Positions 44,941 to 54,081 of a stretch of DNA of 64,000 bases are shown piece by piece. Below the pieces are notes generated by a model. The model was not told where the DNA came from, made no database searches, and was given only the letters and a program-made list of their open reading frames with translations. The translations under genes were made by a program, and so were the position numbers. Each line of letters begins with the position of its first letter. The stretch's first letter is position 1. Location: NCBI RefSeq assembly GCF_963678635.1, contig NC_087068.1, positions 57,769,896 to 57,833,895 of the forward strand. Direction: 5' to 3'. The DNA comes from Symsagittifera roscoffensis (Eukaryota; Xenacoelomorpha; Acoela; Convolutidae).

Positions 44941-45774
44941 ATGAGACGGAGTAGGGTACCGGTGCTTGAAAAAAGGTCAAGTGGATCAAACACGAAATAT
45001 AACTCGTCGCTGCGTGGAACGACATCAAGGGGCCCAGGCAAAACAAAAAATAACTTTTCAGTTAGCATGGTCAGCACGAGGAGTGGCACCGAGAGCAAGA
45101 CGAGAGAAGATGCGAGGGAAAAACAGGTGGAGCCTACAATCGAAATCGACCTAGAGACACCAGACCAGAGCGTAGATGAAAGGGAGAAAAAGACGACGGA
45201 GTCAACTCCAATGCCCAATGCAGAAGAACCAAACCCGAAACCCATAGAGTTCTCACCAATAGACAATGTGGAAGATGCAATAGGCAACACCGAAGAAACG
45301 GTGAAAGAAGACTCTCAATTAAAAAAGACATCTTTTACAGAAAGGTTGGCGATGATGGTCGGAATAAAAACGAAAGAAAACATGACTGAAGAACCAAAAG
45401 CTGAAAGAGCACGAACATTTGGGACAGTGAGCACGAAGACGACAGAAGCCAATCCAAGAGAGGAACAAAATAAAGCAGAAGCTACGGCCGAAGACAGACC
45501 GACGGCTGACCATGAAGAGGCTACTATTGAGCTAGGTGACTTGATGGCGAAACTGAATCAGATCGACAAAAAACTGAAGCACAGCGAAGAGGACAGAGAA
45601 GTGATAAGAAAAGAATTAAGATACAACAAACACGAGTATCTGGATAGTTATTTTAACCTGGCTAAGGCAACAGATGAGAGACTCAAGGAGATGTCAGATA
45701 AGGTAGAAACCACCAATGAAGAACGAGATAAGAACATTCATGTGCAATACAGACGAAATTGGATGCAATCTTGA
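44941..45774 (+). CDS. Element ORF1, charged protein with C-terminal coiled coil
   Basis: ATG at 44941, 277 codons to TGA at 45772. The N-terminal part is basic and low-complexity. The middle is acidic and rich in E, T and K. The last 80 residues (from LGDLMAKLNQIDKKLKHS onward) are heptad-like and probably form a coiled coil. In-frame codons continue after the TGA for about 45 codons, up to the region where the Gag frame (+1 relative) opens at 45833. ORF1 may therefore be the N-terminal part of a longer Gag protein split by mutation or by recoding. No homologous family is recognised. Confidence 0.6.
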   Translation: MRRSRVPVLEKRSSGSNTKYNSSLRGTTSRGPGKTKNNFSVSMVSTRSGTESKTREDAREKQVEPTIEIDLETPDQSVDEREKKTTESTPMPNAEEPNPKPIEFSPIDNVEDAIGNTEETVKEDSQLKKTSFTERLAMMVGIKTKENMTEEPKAERARTFGTVSTKTTEANPREEQNKAEATAEDRPTADHEEATIELGDLMAKLNQIDKKLKHSEEDREVIRKELRYNKHEYLDSYFNLAKATDERLKEMSDKVETTNEERDKNIHVQYRRNWMQS

Positions 45775-45871
45775 GAAATTCTACCTCACAAGAAAGACCG
45801 GCAGCGGATCGCATGCAAGGCACCAGAGTTGACTTTGTGGAACCACAAAGGGGCAAACGCAATCGACACCG

Positions 45872-48673
45872 TTGCCCTTAACCCGGGATACGGTGAGCAT
45901 AGCACCAACAGCTGCTAAAACAATCATGAAGAATGGAACGTCAAGTACATTGACTTGCCCGGGGGACTCAACAGCTAACAGCAACGCAGGTCCGGATGCT
46001 ATGACATGGGCAAGCACTTGGGAGATGATGAACAGGACTCTAGAGGCCTTCGCCACGAGGAACACTGACTCGAGCGATAGGAGGGACGGAAAATCAAGAA
46101 AAACTTTCAAGAAGCCAAAGGAATTCAAAGACGACTCCGATGGATGCATCGACACTTGGGTGGAAGTGATGAGATTACACCTAGAGCAAGATAACTTAAA
46201 TGATGAAAGACAAGCATGCACAGCCATACTCAGCAACTTAGAAGGCACGGCATTAAAATGCGTGGTCGCAAAGAAAGAAGAAGAACGCGACACCGCGGAC
46301 AAGATCTTCGAGATATTGCTAAATCGATTCGGGTCAGGCATGAAGGGTCACCAAGCGATGATGCGATTTGAAAAGAGAAGGCAGAGGGACGACGAGTCAA
46401 TAGATCGGTTCCTAGATGATCTCGAGAGCTTGAGAAGAAGGAGTGACCCAGAGGAGTCGACAAACAGAAGAAACTTTAGCATTGCCTCGAAGTTCATTGA
46501 TGGGGTAAAAAGTGACGACTTAAGGACGATGTTAGCAACATACTACACATTGTCGAAAGACAGCGCACCAACCCCAGAAGAAATGAGACAGAAATCAAGG
46601 GAATACATGCTGATGAAACCCAAGAAATACTCATATTCAGAAAACAGGAACACGCAAGGGGGAAGTCAACCCCAGAGGTCGTCGTGGTACAAGCCGAGAG
46701 ATGACATGGACAAGCGCAGATCATGCGCGAACTGCGGGTCGGCGGATCACCACGTGGCTGACTGCACAACATACAAACAAGGCATGAAGAGTCTAGGATA
46801 TGCACCGGATGAGGAGGACATGAGCCAGATGGAGGAACACGAGTACTATAGTGGCTTAATCATCAAGATAGGCGCAAGATGCTTCTTCTGTTACCAGGAG
46901 GGGCACTTCAGAATGGATTGTCCCTTGTTCTGGGAAGCGGTCAAGGACCAGAGTCACCCCAAACACAAGTTGGCACTAGCGGCAGTGCAGAATCAGCGGA
47001 ATAGACAAAACGAGTTTGAATCTAGGAACTTAGGAGCACCAAGCACGGAATTGCCGACGAAAACAGTGAAAGCTGTAACACATGTTAATGGTGCGATAGA
47101 ATCCGCGGCCGGGAACTCTCTAGAGATAAACTATGAGAAAGCGGCGACGGAAGCAATTGCCAAAGTGAAACAGGACCTGGCTGCGAAAGAAATAGAGCAA
47201 CGACTAAAGCTGGAGATCGAAAGACAGAATTTCAACGAAGCATTAACCGGATCAAACCCAACACCAGAGGCTGTACCAGGCTCAACAAAGACCGGGAATT
47301 GTAACACTGTAAAAGTGGTGACGGGAAAGCCATTCGGCATATCGAAAATCGGGGCTAGAATAATGTCGATAATCACAGTGGGCGGCCACGAGGTAACCAG
47401 AAACTTGAGCGAACCGAGCGACCAGACAATAATGCACATTGACGTGTACGCAGATTACTTGAGTTGTATAAGCCCACAAACGACTTCTAGAGCGCTGAGA
47501 GCACTACTCATGAGAGGGGGCAGCAAGTCGGTACGTCTTGATAACAGATATACTGAAGCTTATGGTCCACACGAGGTGATGCTAAATATAGACGGGATCA
47601 ACATCTACACCAAGACAATGATAACATGTGACGAAGACCTAATTGGGCAAATCTACGTAGGGAAAGAAGAGTTGAAAGTGAGATCGATTGGACACTGCGC
47701 CATGCTTGAAGAAGATGCAATGCACATCGGGACGGAGGCAGATGTGACAGGGCACGTGCTAGATATAAGTGGCAAAAAGACTCAATTGCGTGGGTTACTG
47801 GATACGGGAGCAGTCTTGAGCGTCATACCAATCGAAACTTGGGAGAAGATGGGCTTTGACAAAGGTGACTTGATAGACTCGAGAATACGGTTGTCAGCTG
47901 CAAACAAAGGGGCCCTTCGGGTGCTGGGCAGGACGCCGATAATAGCCCTCAATTTGGGGGAACGTAACCTGTGGATGAGCTTTATCGTGGTAGAAAACCT
48001 AGATGAATCTGACCAATTCATTTTGGGCAGAGACTTCATCAGGAATTTCGACGTAACGATAGATCTAAATAACGCAATGTTCAGGATACGGAACCCGGAT
48101 AGGAGGTACGCAATCAAACCGGTAAATTTAATAATTGCAAATGAAAAGAAAGCACCGGTATTCTTGAGCAGGAGGGTGAGGCTAAAAGCTAATGAAGCGG
48201 CAATCGTAAGCTTGAGGATGAAAAATTACAATGAACTAAGTGACAACAAGCAAGTGTGTATAGTTCCGAATCCTAATAGTCAAAGTGCTGCTGTTTTAGG
48301 AAGATCATTCTCGATAACGAAGAGCGGCCTCTGCGTCAGTGTCTTGTTGAATACCCTTGATATACCGATCACGATACAGAGAGGGAGGAAACTGGGATAT
48401 GCTTTACCGGTTAAAACTCGATATGAAACGATTGAGAACTCAAAACAAAATGAAGTTGTTGATTGTCCCAATCACAGGGACAAAATTTGTATCTTGAGAC
48501 GATTGCAGAAAATAAAAGATTCTTCAGGTCTTATTAAATCACTTAAGTCAGAAACGGACGATGGGCTGTCGAGCTGTTTGAACTTTCCAGAGCGACCCAC
48601 ACTAGATGAAATGCAAATTGATAAACCGGTTCTGCCGGGGATTGAACATTTGAGGGGCAAACTGAAAGATTAA
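45872..48673 (+). CDS. Gag (capsid, two zinc knuckles) fused to aspartic protease
   Basis: The frame opens at 45833 without a clear ATG near its start, so translation may come from upstream. Residues about 90-220 resemble the Retrotrans_gag capsid fold (WVEVMRLHLEQ, LLNRFGSG, RFLDDLESL). Two CCHC knuckles lie at about residues 285 (CANCGSADHHVADC) and 337 (CFFCYQEGHFRMDC) and would bind genomic RNA. A retropepsin-type protease follows with LLDTGAVLSVIP at about 641-652 and FILGRDFI near 717. The C-terminal part is the usual protease-RT connector. The frame ends in TAA at 48671-48673, directly followed in the same frame by Pol. Confidence 0.92.
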   Translation: MPLTRDTVSIAPTAAKTIMKNGTSSTLTCPGDSTANSNAGPDAMTWASTWEMMNRTLEAFATRNTDSSDRRDGKSRKTFKKPKEFKDDSDGCIDTWVEVMRLHLEQDNLNDERQACTAILSNLEGTALKCVVAKKEEERDTADKIFEILLNRFGSGMKGHQAMMRFEKRRQRDDESIDRFLDDLESLRRRSDPEESTNRRNFSIASKFIDGVKSDDLRTMLATYYTLSKDSAPTPEEMRQKSREYMLMKPKKYSYSENRNTQGGSQPQRSSWYKPRDDMDKRRSCANCGSADHHVADCTTYKQGMKSLGYAPDEEDMSQMEEHEYYSGLIIKIGARCFFCYQEGHFRMDCPLFWEAVKDQSHPKHKLALAAVQNQRNRQNEFESRNLGAPSTELPTKTVKAVTHVNGAIESAAGNSLEINYEKAATEAIAKVKQDLAAKEIEQRLKLEIERQNFNEALTGSNPTPEAVPGSTKTGNCNTVKVVTGKPFGISKIGARIMSIITVGGHEVTRNLSEPSDQTIMHIDVYADYLSCISPQTTSRALRALLMRGGSKSVRLDNRYTEAYGPHEVMLNIDGINIYTKTMITCDEDLIGQIYVGKEELKVRSIGHCAMLEEDAMHIGTEADVTGHVLDISGKKTQLRGLLDTGAVLSVIPIETWEKMGFDKGDLIDSRIRLSAANKGALRVLGRTPIIALNLGERNLWMSFIVVENLDESDQFILGRDFIRNFDVTIDLNNAMFRIRNPDRRYAIKPVNLIIANEKKAPVFLSRRVRLKANEAAIVSLRMKNYNELSDNKQVCIVPNPNSQSAAVLGRSFSITKSGLCVSVLLNTLDIPITIQRGRKLGYALPVKTRYETIENSKQNEVVDCPNHRDKICILRRLQKIKDSSGLIKSLKSETDDGLSSCLNFPERPTLDEMQIDKPVLPGIEHLRGKLKD

Positions 48674-51577
48674 CAGCTCGAAGCCATCAAGGGTGTACTA
48701 GAGCGGAACGAGGAAGTTTTTTCGAGGCATAAGGCGGATATCGGGTGTTGTAATTTCGTTGAGCATGAAATAGAACTTGAGGAAAACGCGGTACCACATA
48801 GGGAGGGGGCGAGGCGCATGACCCCACACAAATCGGACGCGTGTAGAAAAGAGATCGAGACGTTACTAGAGTATGACATGATAGAACCATCCAAGTCACC
48901 GTGGGCGTGTGGAGTAGTGATGGCCAAAAAGAAAGGCGACCAGTTGAGGTTTTGTTGTGACTTTCGATACCTGAAATCCGTCACGGTGAAGGATGCCTAT
49001 CCCATACCTAGGATTGATGAGAGCCTCTCGAAGTTAGGTGATGCAAAATTTTTTACGACTCTTGATTTAGGCTCGGCCTTTTGGCAGGTACCACTAAGGA
49101 AGCAGGACATGGACAAGACAGGGTTTGCCTGCGAGTTGGGTCTGTTTCAATGGAAACGGATGCCGTTTGGACTCTGCAATGCCACAGCCACGTTTCAGCG
49201 GTTGATGGCACACGCGCTGATAGGCGTGACGAAGAAGTATGGCAACCTGGTAATGTGCTACGTGGATGACGTGGTAATAGCAACGCCAACACTGGAAGAC
49301 CACATTGAGAGAATTGACGAAGTGTTTGCATGCATGAAGAGGTCGGGGCTAAAGTGTAAACCATCAAAGTGCGAGATACTCAAGGACTCAATAAAATACT
49401 TGGGCAGGATGGTAGACAAGCACGGCATCAGACCTGATACGGACGCCGTGGAAGCAGTCCTGACCTGGAAATCACCGAAGACAGAGCACCAGTTGATGAG
49501 CTTCCTGGGTTTCGCTAACTATTATAGAGAGTTCATCAAAGGCTATGCAGACAAGGTATACCCGATGCAACAATTAATGAGACACAAGGGCAAGAAGTTC
49601 ACGTGGAACAACGCAGCAGAAGAGTCATTCCAGAGAATAAAGAAAGAGCTATGTGAGGCACCAGTACTGGGTATGCCGACTGAGAAAGGGATGTACGTGC
49701 TGGACACGGATGCGTCGGTAGTCGCGATTTCTGGGATTCTCCACCAAGAACAAGAATGGAATGGGAAGACAGTCTTGAGACCAATAGCGTACGGGAGCAA
49801 AGTCCTGAGTGACACGGAAATGAAGTACGGAGCACCAAAAGCAGAGATGTTCGCGGTGGTTACCTTTGTCGAGAAATACAGGGCACACCTGGGCAGTGAG
49901 CCATTCAAGTTGCGAGTCGACAATCGAGCACTGAGCTGGCTGAAAACGTACTCAATGGACCAAAGTTACATTGGGAGGTGGATAGTTCGCCTGGATGGAT
50001 ACAACATGATAATTGAGCATAGAACACGAGATAAACATCAGAATGCCGACAGCTTGAGTAAGAAAACGGAGTTCTATGAGAGACAAGAGCAAAGAGAGGC
50101 AGACAGACCTGAAATCAAAGATGGCTTCTCCTTCATGGACAAGGAAACGTACGACAGTCTTCCACTCACGAGATGGCTGGACAAGTCAGGCAAACCTATA
50201 GAAGATCATCCTGAATTGCCTAAAGAGCCTCCAGAGAAGACCATCTTGAAGAAGAGCAAGAGTATTCCGATTGAGATTATACTCAAGTCGAAGATCGTGA
50301 AGGAGACGCTCAAGGCAAAAGGCTATGATCTTAACCAGGTGGAAGCAGGAACTGCACAGATAGATGATGACTTAATGAGGTTGCTCGAGAAACTATCAGA
50401 TGATAAGCCCGTGATCCAAGAGAAGGGTCAAGAGGAACCGGAAGTCACTATACTTCGGAGAAAAGAGGCAGTGAACAATACCGACTCCTCAAGAGGAAGC
50501 GTCACTGACAGCAAAGATGTCGTGCGGTCACTAGTTGAAAAAATCCCCGAAAACATTCTGGAGCAGACCAAGGTTAGGAAAAAGAAAGTGACGTTCAAAG
50601 AAGATACTGAACACCTGGGAATAGGTCAAGAGTCCGGGGAGTGTTCCATGTTCACGGAAGAAGAAACCGGAGAAGGAAAATTGTCCGGGGAGCGTGAAGA
50701 ATGGGATGAAGACTCGGATGAGAGCAGCGAAAACCAAGACAGTCTGTGCATGATATTGGCGGAAGAGAAGACAAGGCACCACGACAGGGAGTTACAGACG
50801 GATCCATCTTCGGGAACGTACAATCTGGACGTACAGGAGATACGAGGTGGTGAAGAACTTGAGAAAATTGCGGTTTCAAGGAATCCATTCAGGGAATTAT
50901 CATGCAACTCAAACGTCAGAACGAATCTGGTGCCAGAAGATGATATAAAAATCGTGAAAAGGATGATATGGGTGAAGCTGAGTGATGACATCCACAACCC
51001 TGGTGAGATGAATGGACAGATCATGGCGCTAAAGGAGCATGTCAAGGCAAGATATAGGCTGTCAGACCTAATAAGAGCCCAAAAGAATGACAAAATGACA
51101 AATAACCTCTCCAAATGGATCCAGTCGGGGGTCAAGGAGAAAGGGGAACTCGAGGAAGACAGCTATAAGATCTTGAGCCAGTTCTACAAAGAAAAGAAAG
51201 ACTTACTCTATCACACAGCTGATGGGGTGGTAGCATGCAAGAGGAAAGACGAAGAGAAGATATTACACAAACACAACCTCATCATACTACCACAGTTGTA
51301 TCAAACGGAGGTGCTTTTCAGATCACACGACCAGATGGGGCACCAGGGGATAGACAAAGTACAACAAAGGATACTTCACAGGTTTGATTGGCCAGGGATG
51401 AGAAAAGCTTGCGAGAGATGGGTGAATGCCTGCCTGGCATGCCTCCAGGTAAAGGACCCAAGGAAGATGAAGTTTCCACTCAAGTCCGTCGAGAGCTCAG
51501 AATTCAATGAAGTGGTGCAGATAGACCATCAAAAAATCTGCATGACGGAGTCGGGATATAACCAGATACTGGTTTAA
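48674..51577 (+). CDS. Pol: reverse transcriptase, RNase H and N-terminal half of integrase
   Basis: The frame continues from Gag-protease after a single TAA. RT spans about 48790-49560: YLKSVTVKDAYPIPR, LDLGSAFWQV, FGLCNATATFQR and the catalytic CYVDDVV box at 49256-49276. RNase H spans about 49670-50060, with its carboxylates in VLDTDAS, KAEMFAV, RVDNRALSWL and NADSLSK all present. A linker of about 330 residues, acidic and Lys/Glu-rich, then separates it from the integrase HHCC finger at 51326-51450 (HDQMGH then CLAC). The first integrase Asp is in QIDHQK at 51524. A one-nucleotide frameshift near 51575 then gives TAA, and the core continues in another frame. Confidence 0.93.
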   Translation, partial: QLEAIKGVLERNEEVFSRHKADIGCCNFVEHEIELEENAVPHREGARRMTPHKSDACRKEIETLLEYDMIEPSKSPWACGVVMAKKKGDQLRFCCDFRYLKSVTVKDAYPIPRIDESLSKLGDAKFFTTLDLGSAFWQVPLRKQDMDKTGFACELGLFQWKRMPFGLCNATATFQRLMAHALIGVTKKYGNLVMCYVDDVVIATPTLEDHIERIDEVFACMKRSGLKCKPSKCEILKDSIKYLGRMVDKHGIRPDTDAVEAVLTWKSPKTEHQLMSFLGFANYYREFIKGYADKVYPMQQLMRHKGKKFTWNNAAEESFQRIKKELCEAPVLGMPTEKGMYVLDTDASVVAISGILHQEQEWNGKTVLRPIAYGSKVLSDTEMKYGAPKAEMFAVVTFVEKYRAHLGSEPFKLRVDNRALSWLKTYSMDQSYIGRWIVRLDGYNMIIEHRTRDKHQNADSLSKKTEFYERQEQREADRPEIKDGFSFMDKETYDSLPLTRWLDKSGKPIEDHPELPKEPPEKTILKKSKSIPIEIILKSKIVKETLKAKGYDLNQVEAGTAQIDDDLMRLLEKLSDDKPVIQEKGQEEPEVTILRRKEAVNNTDSSRGSVTDSKDVVRSLVEKIPENILEQTKVRKKKVTFKEDTEHLGIGQESGECSMFTEEETGEGKLSGEREEWDEDSDESSENQDSLCMILAEEKTRHHDRELQTDPSSGTYNLDVQEIRGGEELEKIAVSRNPFRELSCNSNVRTNLVPEDDIKIVKRMIWVKLSDDIHNPGEMNGQIMALKEHVKARYRLSDLIRAQKNDKMTNNLSKWIQSGVKEKGELEEDSYKILSQFYKEKKDLLYHTADGVVACKRKDEEKILHKHNLIILPQLYQTEVLFRSHDQMGHQGIDKVQQRILHRFDWPGMRKACERWVNACLACLQVKDPRKMKFPLKSVESSEFNEVVQIDHQKICMTESGYNQILV

Positions 51578-53583
51578 TAGATCACTTCACAAAGTTGGCG
51601 GAAGCGGTTCCGTGCCAGACAGCCTCGGCAGAGGAGACATGTGATCATCTGATAACGCATTGGATATCGCGGTATGGTTGTCCAATGACTTTCCAGTCGG
51701 ACAACGGCAAAGCACACTCGACAACCTACCATCCACAGACCAACGGGTTGGTAGAGAGACAGAACAGGACACTGGTCAACATGTTAAGGGTGTACTGCTC
51801 AAGATACATGACGGATTGGGATAAATACCTGCCACAGGTAGTAGGGGCCTACAACAGTACACAGCACTCAACGACGGGCATCAGTCCCTTCATGATGTTG
51901 ACGGGTAGGGAGAGAGCAATGCCTCTGACATTCTTTTACCCGGAATACGAAGGGAAAAAGACGTCGCCTCAGGCATACGTGAAAGAAGCGATCAAAAGAC
52001 AACAGGAGTTAAACGAGCTATGCAGGAGGAACACGGCGCAAGCGCAAATGAGGCAACGCAGAAAATATGACGAAAAAATATTACAAGCGAAGCCATATGA
52101 AGTGGGCCAATACGTGTGGGTCTTCCAAAATGTCATACCGCCCAAGGGAACAAAGAAACTACTCAAGAAGTGGAGGGGACCATTCATGATAACGGAAGTT
52201 CATCAACAAGGGCGGTTCTATCGCTTGAGCACTGGGCGAGCGGCACATTATGAAAATCTGAAGCCTCATGTCCCGTCCCCGGAGGATTGGTGCATACCGA
52301 AGGACATGGAGGGTCTTGAGTACCTGGTGGTAGAGCCAGCGTGTGAAGTGAATGAAAAAGGCACCAGAGAGAAAAATGATGGTAATGAGAACTTGAGTTT
52401 GGACGACAATGAAAAGATAGGAGTGGAGTCTGATGCAGGATCATTTGTAGAAGAAGAATGGAACGACCCGGAGCAAGATGAGGTGCCGAAGTGGATGGAG
52501 CCAGATCGACCAACACCACCGGAAACCAGGACTGGCAATCGTAAACGCACCGGCATGAGGTACAACAGGTACGGGGATGACTTCTTAATCTATAAGATAC
52601 AGCCAGACGAACTGGGCAAGGAACTACTGAGTGCAGGCGAACTGGAAGCCGAAGAGGAATGGCAGGTCATTGACGATGGTGGACACTATCCGCAGGAAGA
52701 CTACTCGACGCCAGAACTGGAGATGGATCTCGAACAGAGTGAGATAGAGAGGAGGGAGAATACGAACTTGAGGATACTAGAGTGGATGCGCGATGTCAAA
52801 GACGAGAGCCGCGAAGGACAAAGCATTCAACAAGTCGATGTATCAGCGGCAAATTACATGAAGACAGAGGACCCTCTTTTCGGATGGACGGCAACAGACA
52901 GGCCACTGGACATTCCTCAGGACAATTCAGACCCGACAACATCGACGGGGACGTCGATAAATATTTTTGTCCGGGGAGTGGGGGTAGGACTTACCCACAC
53001 CGAAAATTTGATGATAAAGAAGCTCAAGGAAGTGAGAGAAACAAGCAAATTGGAACTGGAAGAAGAAGAGCCAGAGCCTACCATAGGTCGGAATTTCAAA
53101 ACGAAATTTGAAATACCCAATGAGTACTCGGAAAACATCATGATAACGGATAGCGACTTCATCCTGTCAAACAGGACTAGCGCGATCTGCATCACGGCGG
53201 ACATGAGTTTCAAATCAAGATTGGAAGCTGACTTCAGAAGAGAGTACCAGAACGTGGAGTTTCTGTTCAGACAGAGACCAGGACTGGGAGGGATGGCAGC
53301 GCTTCCACCATCAGTAGCACAAGTCCCGGGCAAATATCTGTGCTTCCTAGTGACGAGGGTCAATGACAGGAACACAATTGATCCCGAACACGTGATGTTG
53401 GCACTAACAAGACTACGAGACTTCATGATGGAAAGAGGAATAACGGAGGTCTCAATGCCGGTGTATGACCCAAACAGGGGCAAACTGAGCTCGAGGGAAT
53501 TGTACGCTATCCTACATGTAGTCTTTGCGGAAACTGAGATAATGGTGTATCTGCACAAAAAATACTACTTGAGCATCGCCTGA
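51577..53583 (+). CDS. Pol: integrase core and C-terminal part, macrodomain-like extension
   Basis: Begins IDHFTKLAEAVP, the direct continuation of the integrase core. SDNGKA then runs almost at once into TTYHPQTNGLVERQNRT. Only 17 residues separate the second Asp (51700) from the catalytic Glu (51754), where Gypsy integrases have about 35, so roughly 18 residues are missing. A GPY/F-type module follows (YVWVFQNV, KKWRGPFMI; 52105-52240). About 300 acidic residues lead to a C-terminal segment (about 53140-53580) that resembles TARG1/ALC1-type macrodomains: ICITADMSF, KYLCFLVTR, LTRLRDFMMERGITEVSMPV and AETEIMVYLH. The catalytic Lys and GLD motifs of TARG1 are not conserved. Confidence 0.85.
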   Translation: MDHFTKLAEAVPCQTASAEETCDHLITHWISRYGCPMTFQSDNGKAHSTTYHPQTNGLVERQNRTLVNMLRVYCSRYMTDWDKYLPQVVGAYNSTQHSTTGISPFMMLTGRERAMPLTFFYPEYEGKKTSPQAYVKEAIKRQQELNELCRRNTAQAQMRQRRKYDEKILQAKPYEVGQYVWVFQNVIPPKGTKKLLKKWRGPFMITEVHQQGRFYRLSTGRAAHYENLKPHVPSPEDWCIPKDMEGLEYLVVEPACEVNEKGTREKNDGNENLSLDDNEKIGVESDAGSFVEEEWNDPEQDEVPKWMEPDRPTPPETRTGNRKRTGMRYNRYGDDFLIYKIQPDELGKELLSAGELEAEEEWQVIDDGGHYPQEDYSTPELEMDLEQSEIERRENTNLRILEWMRDVKDESREGQSIQQVDVSAANYMKTEDPLFGWTATDRPLDIPQDNSDPTTSTGTSINIFVRGVGVGLTHTENLMIKKLKEVRETSKLELEEEEPEPTIGRNFKTKFEIPNEYSENIMITDSDFILSNRTSAICITADMSFKSRLEADFRREYQNVEFLFRQRPGLGGMAALPPSVAQVPGKYLCFLVTRVNDRNTIDPEHVMLALTRLRDFMMERGITEVSMPVYDPNRGKLSSRELYAILHVVFAETEIMVYLHKKYYLSIA

Positions 53584-54081
53584 GTTGGGGATACGGGGTC
53601 TCGAGTTGGGCGTGAGGGAGGAGTCTTGAGTTAGGTACTGGGGTGCGGCACAGGTAAAGGGATCTTAAGACGTGATTGGCATGACAATTGAATTTTAAAA
53701 AGAATTAATGGTGCTAAAACATAAGATGAATCTGCATGCTTTTAAGGAAATTCCAATTGAATCGTTTTAAGTAGAATGAAAATGACAAGATTTTAACCAT
53801 ACTGGTGAAAAGGGGGGTCTTTAGGTTAGGAACATGACATGTTAAGTTTTAATATGGTTTCTGTTTTCAGATCAAGTTTGAAAAACAAAGTTGAAAATCC
53901 AACTACACTCAAGCGAAAAACAGAAAGAGAAATCTTGATTGAACTCGTGATAATCGGCACCTACAGCAAGTGTTTGCAAGGGAACATTTCTAGAGAATTC
54001 TTGAGTGGGGTAATACTTGAGTCGGTAAGGTAATTCTTGAGCTGGTTAATACATACTTGAATACATCCCGAAGTCACAGGA
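53584..54081 (+). other. Pol to accessory-ORF spacer
   Basis: About 0.5 kb, AT-richer than its flanks, with several cttgag/ctcgag motifs (53600, 53623, 53999, 54035). It could hold a promoter, splice acceptor or internal initiation signal for the downstream frames; no clear element is seen. Confidence 0.4.

Noticed and set aside
45781-46341. Antisense 186-codon frame over gag, and similar long antisense frames over pol and the accessory ORFs
   Set aside because: They are complements of well-supported plus-strand coding regions with no family match.
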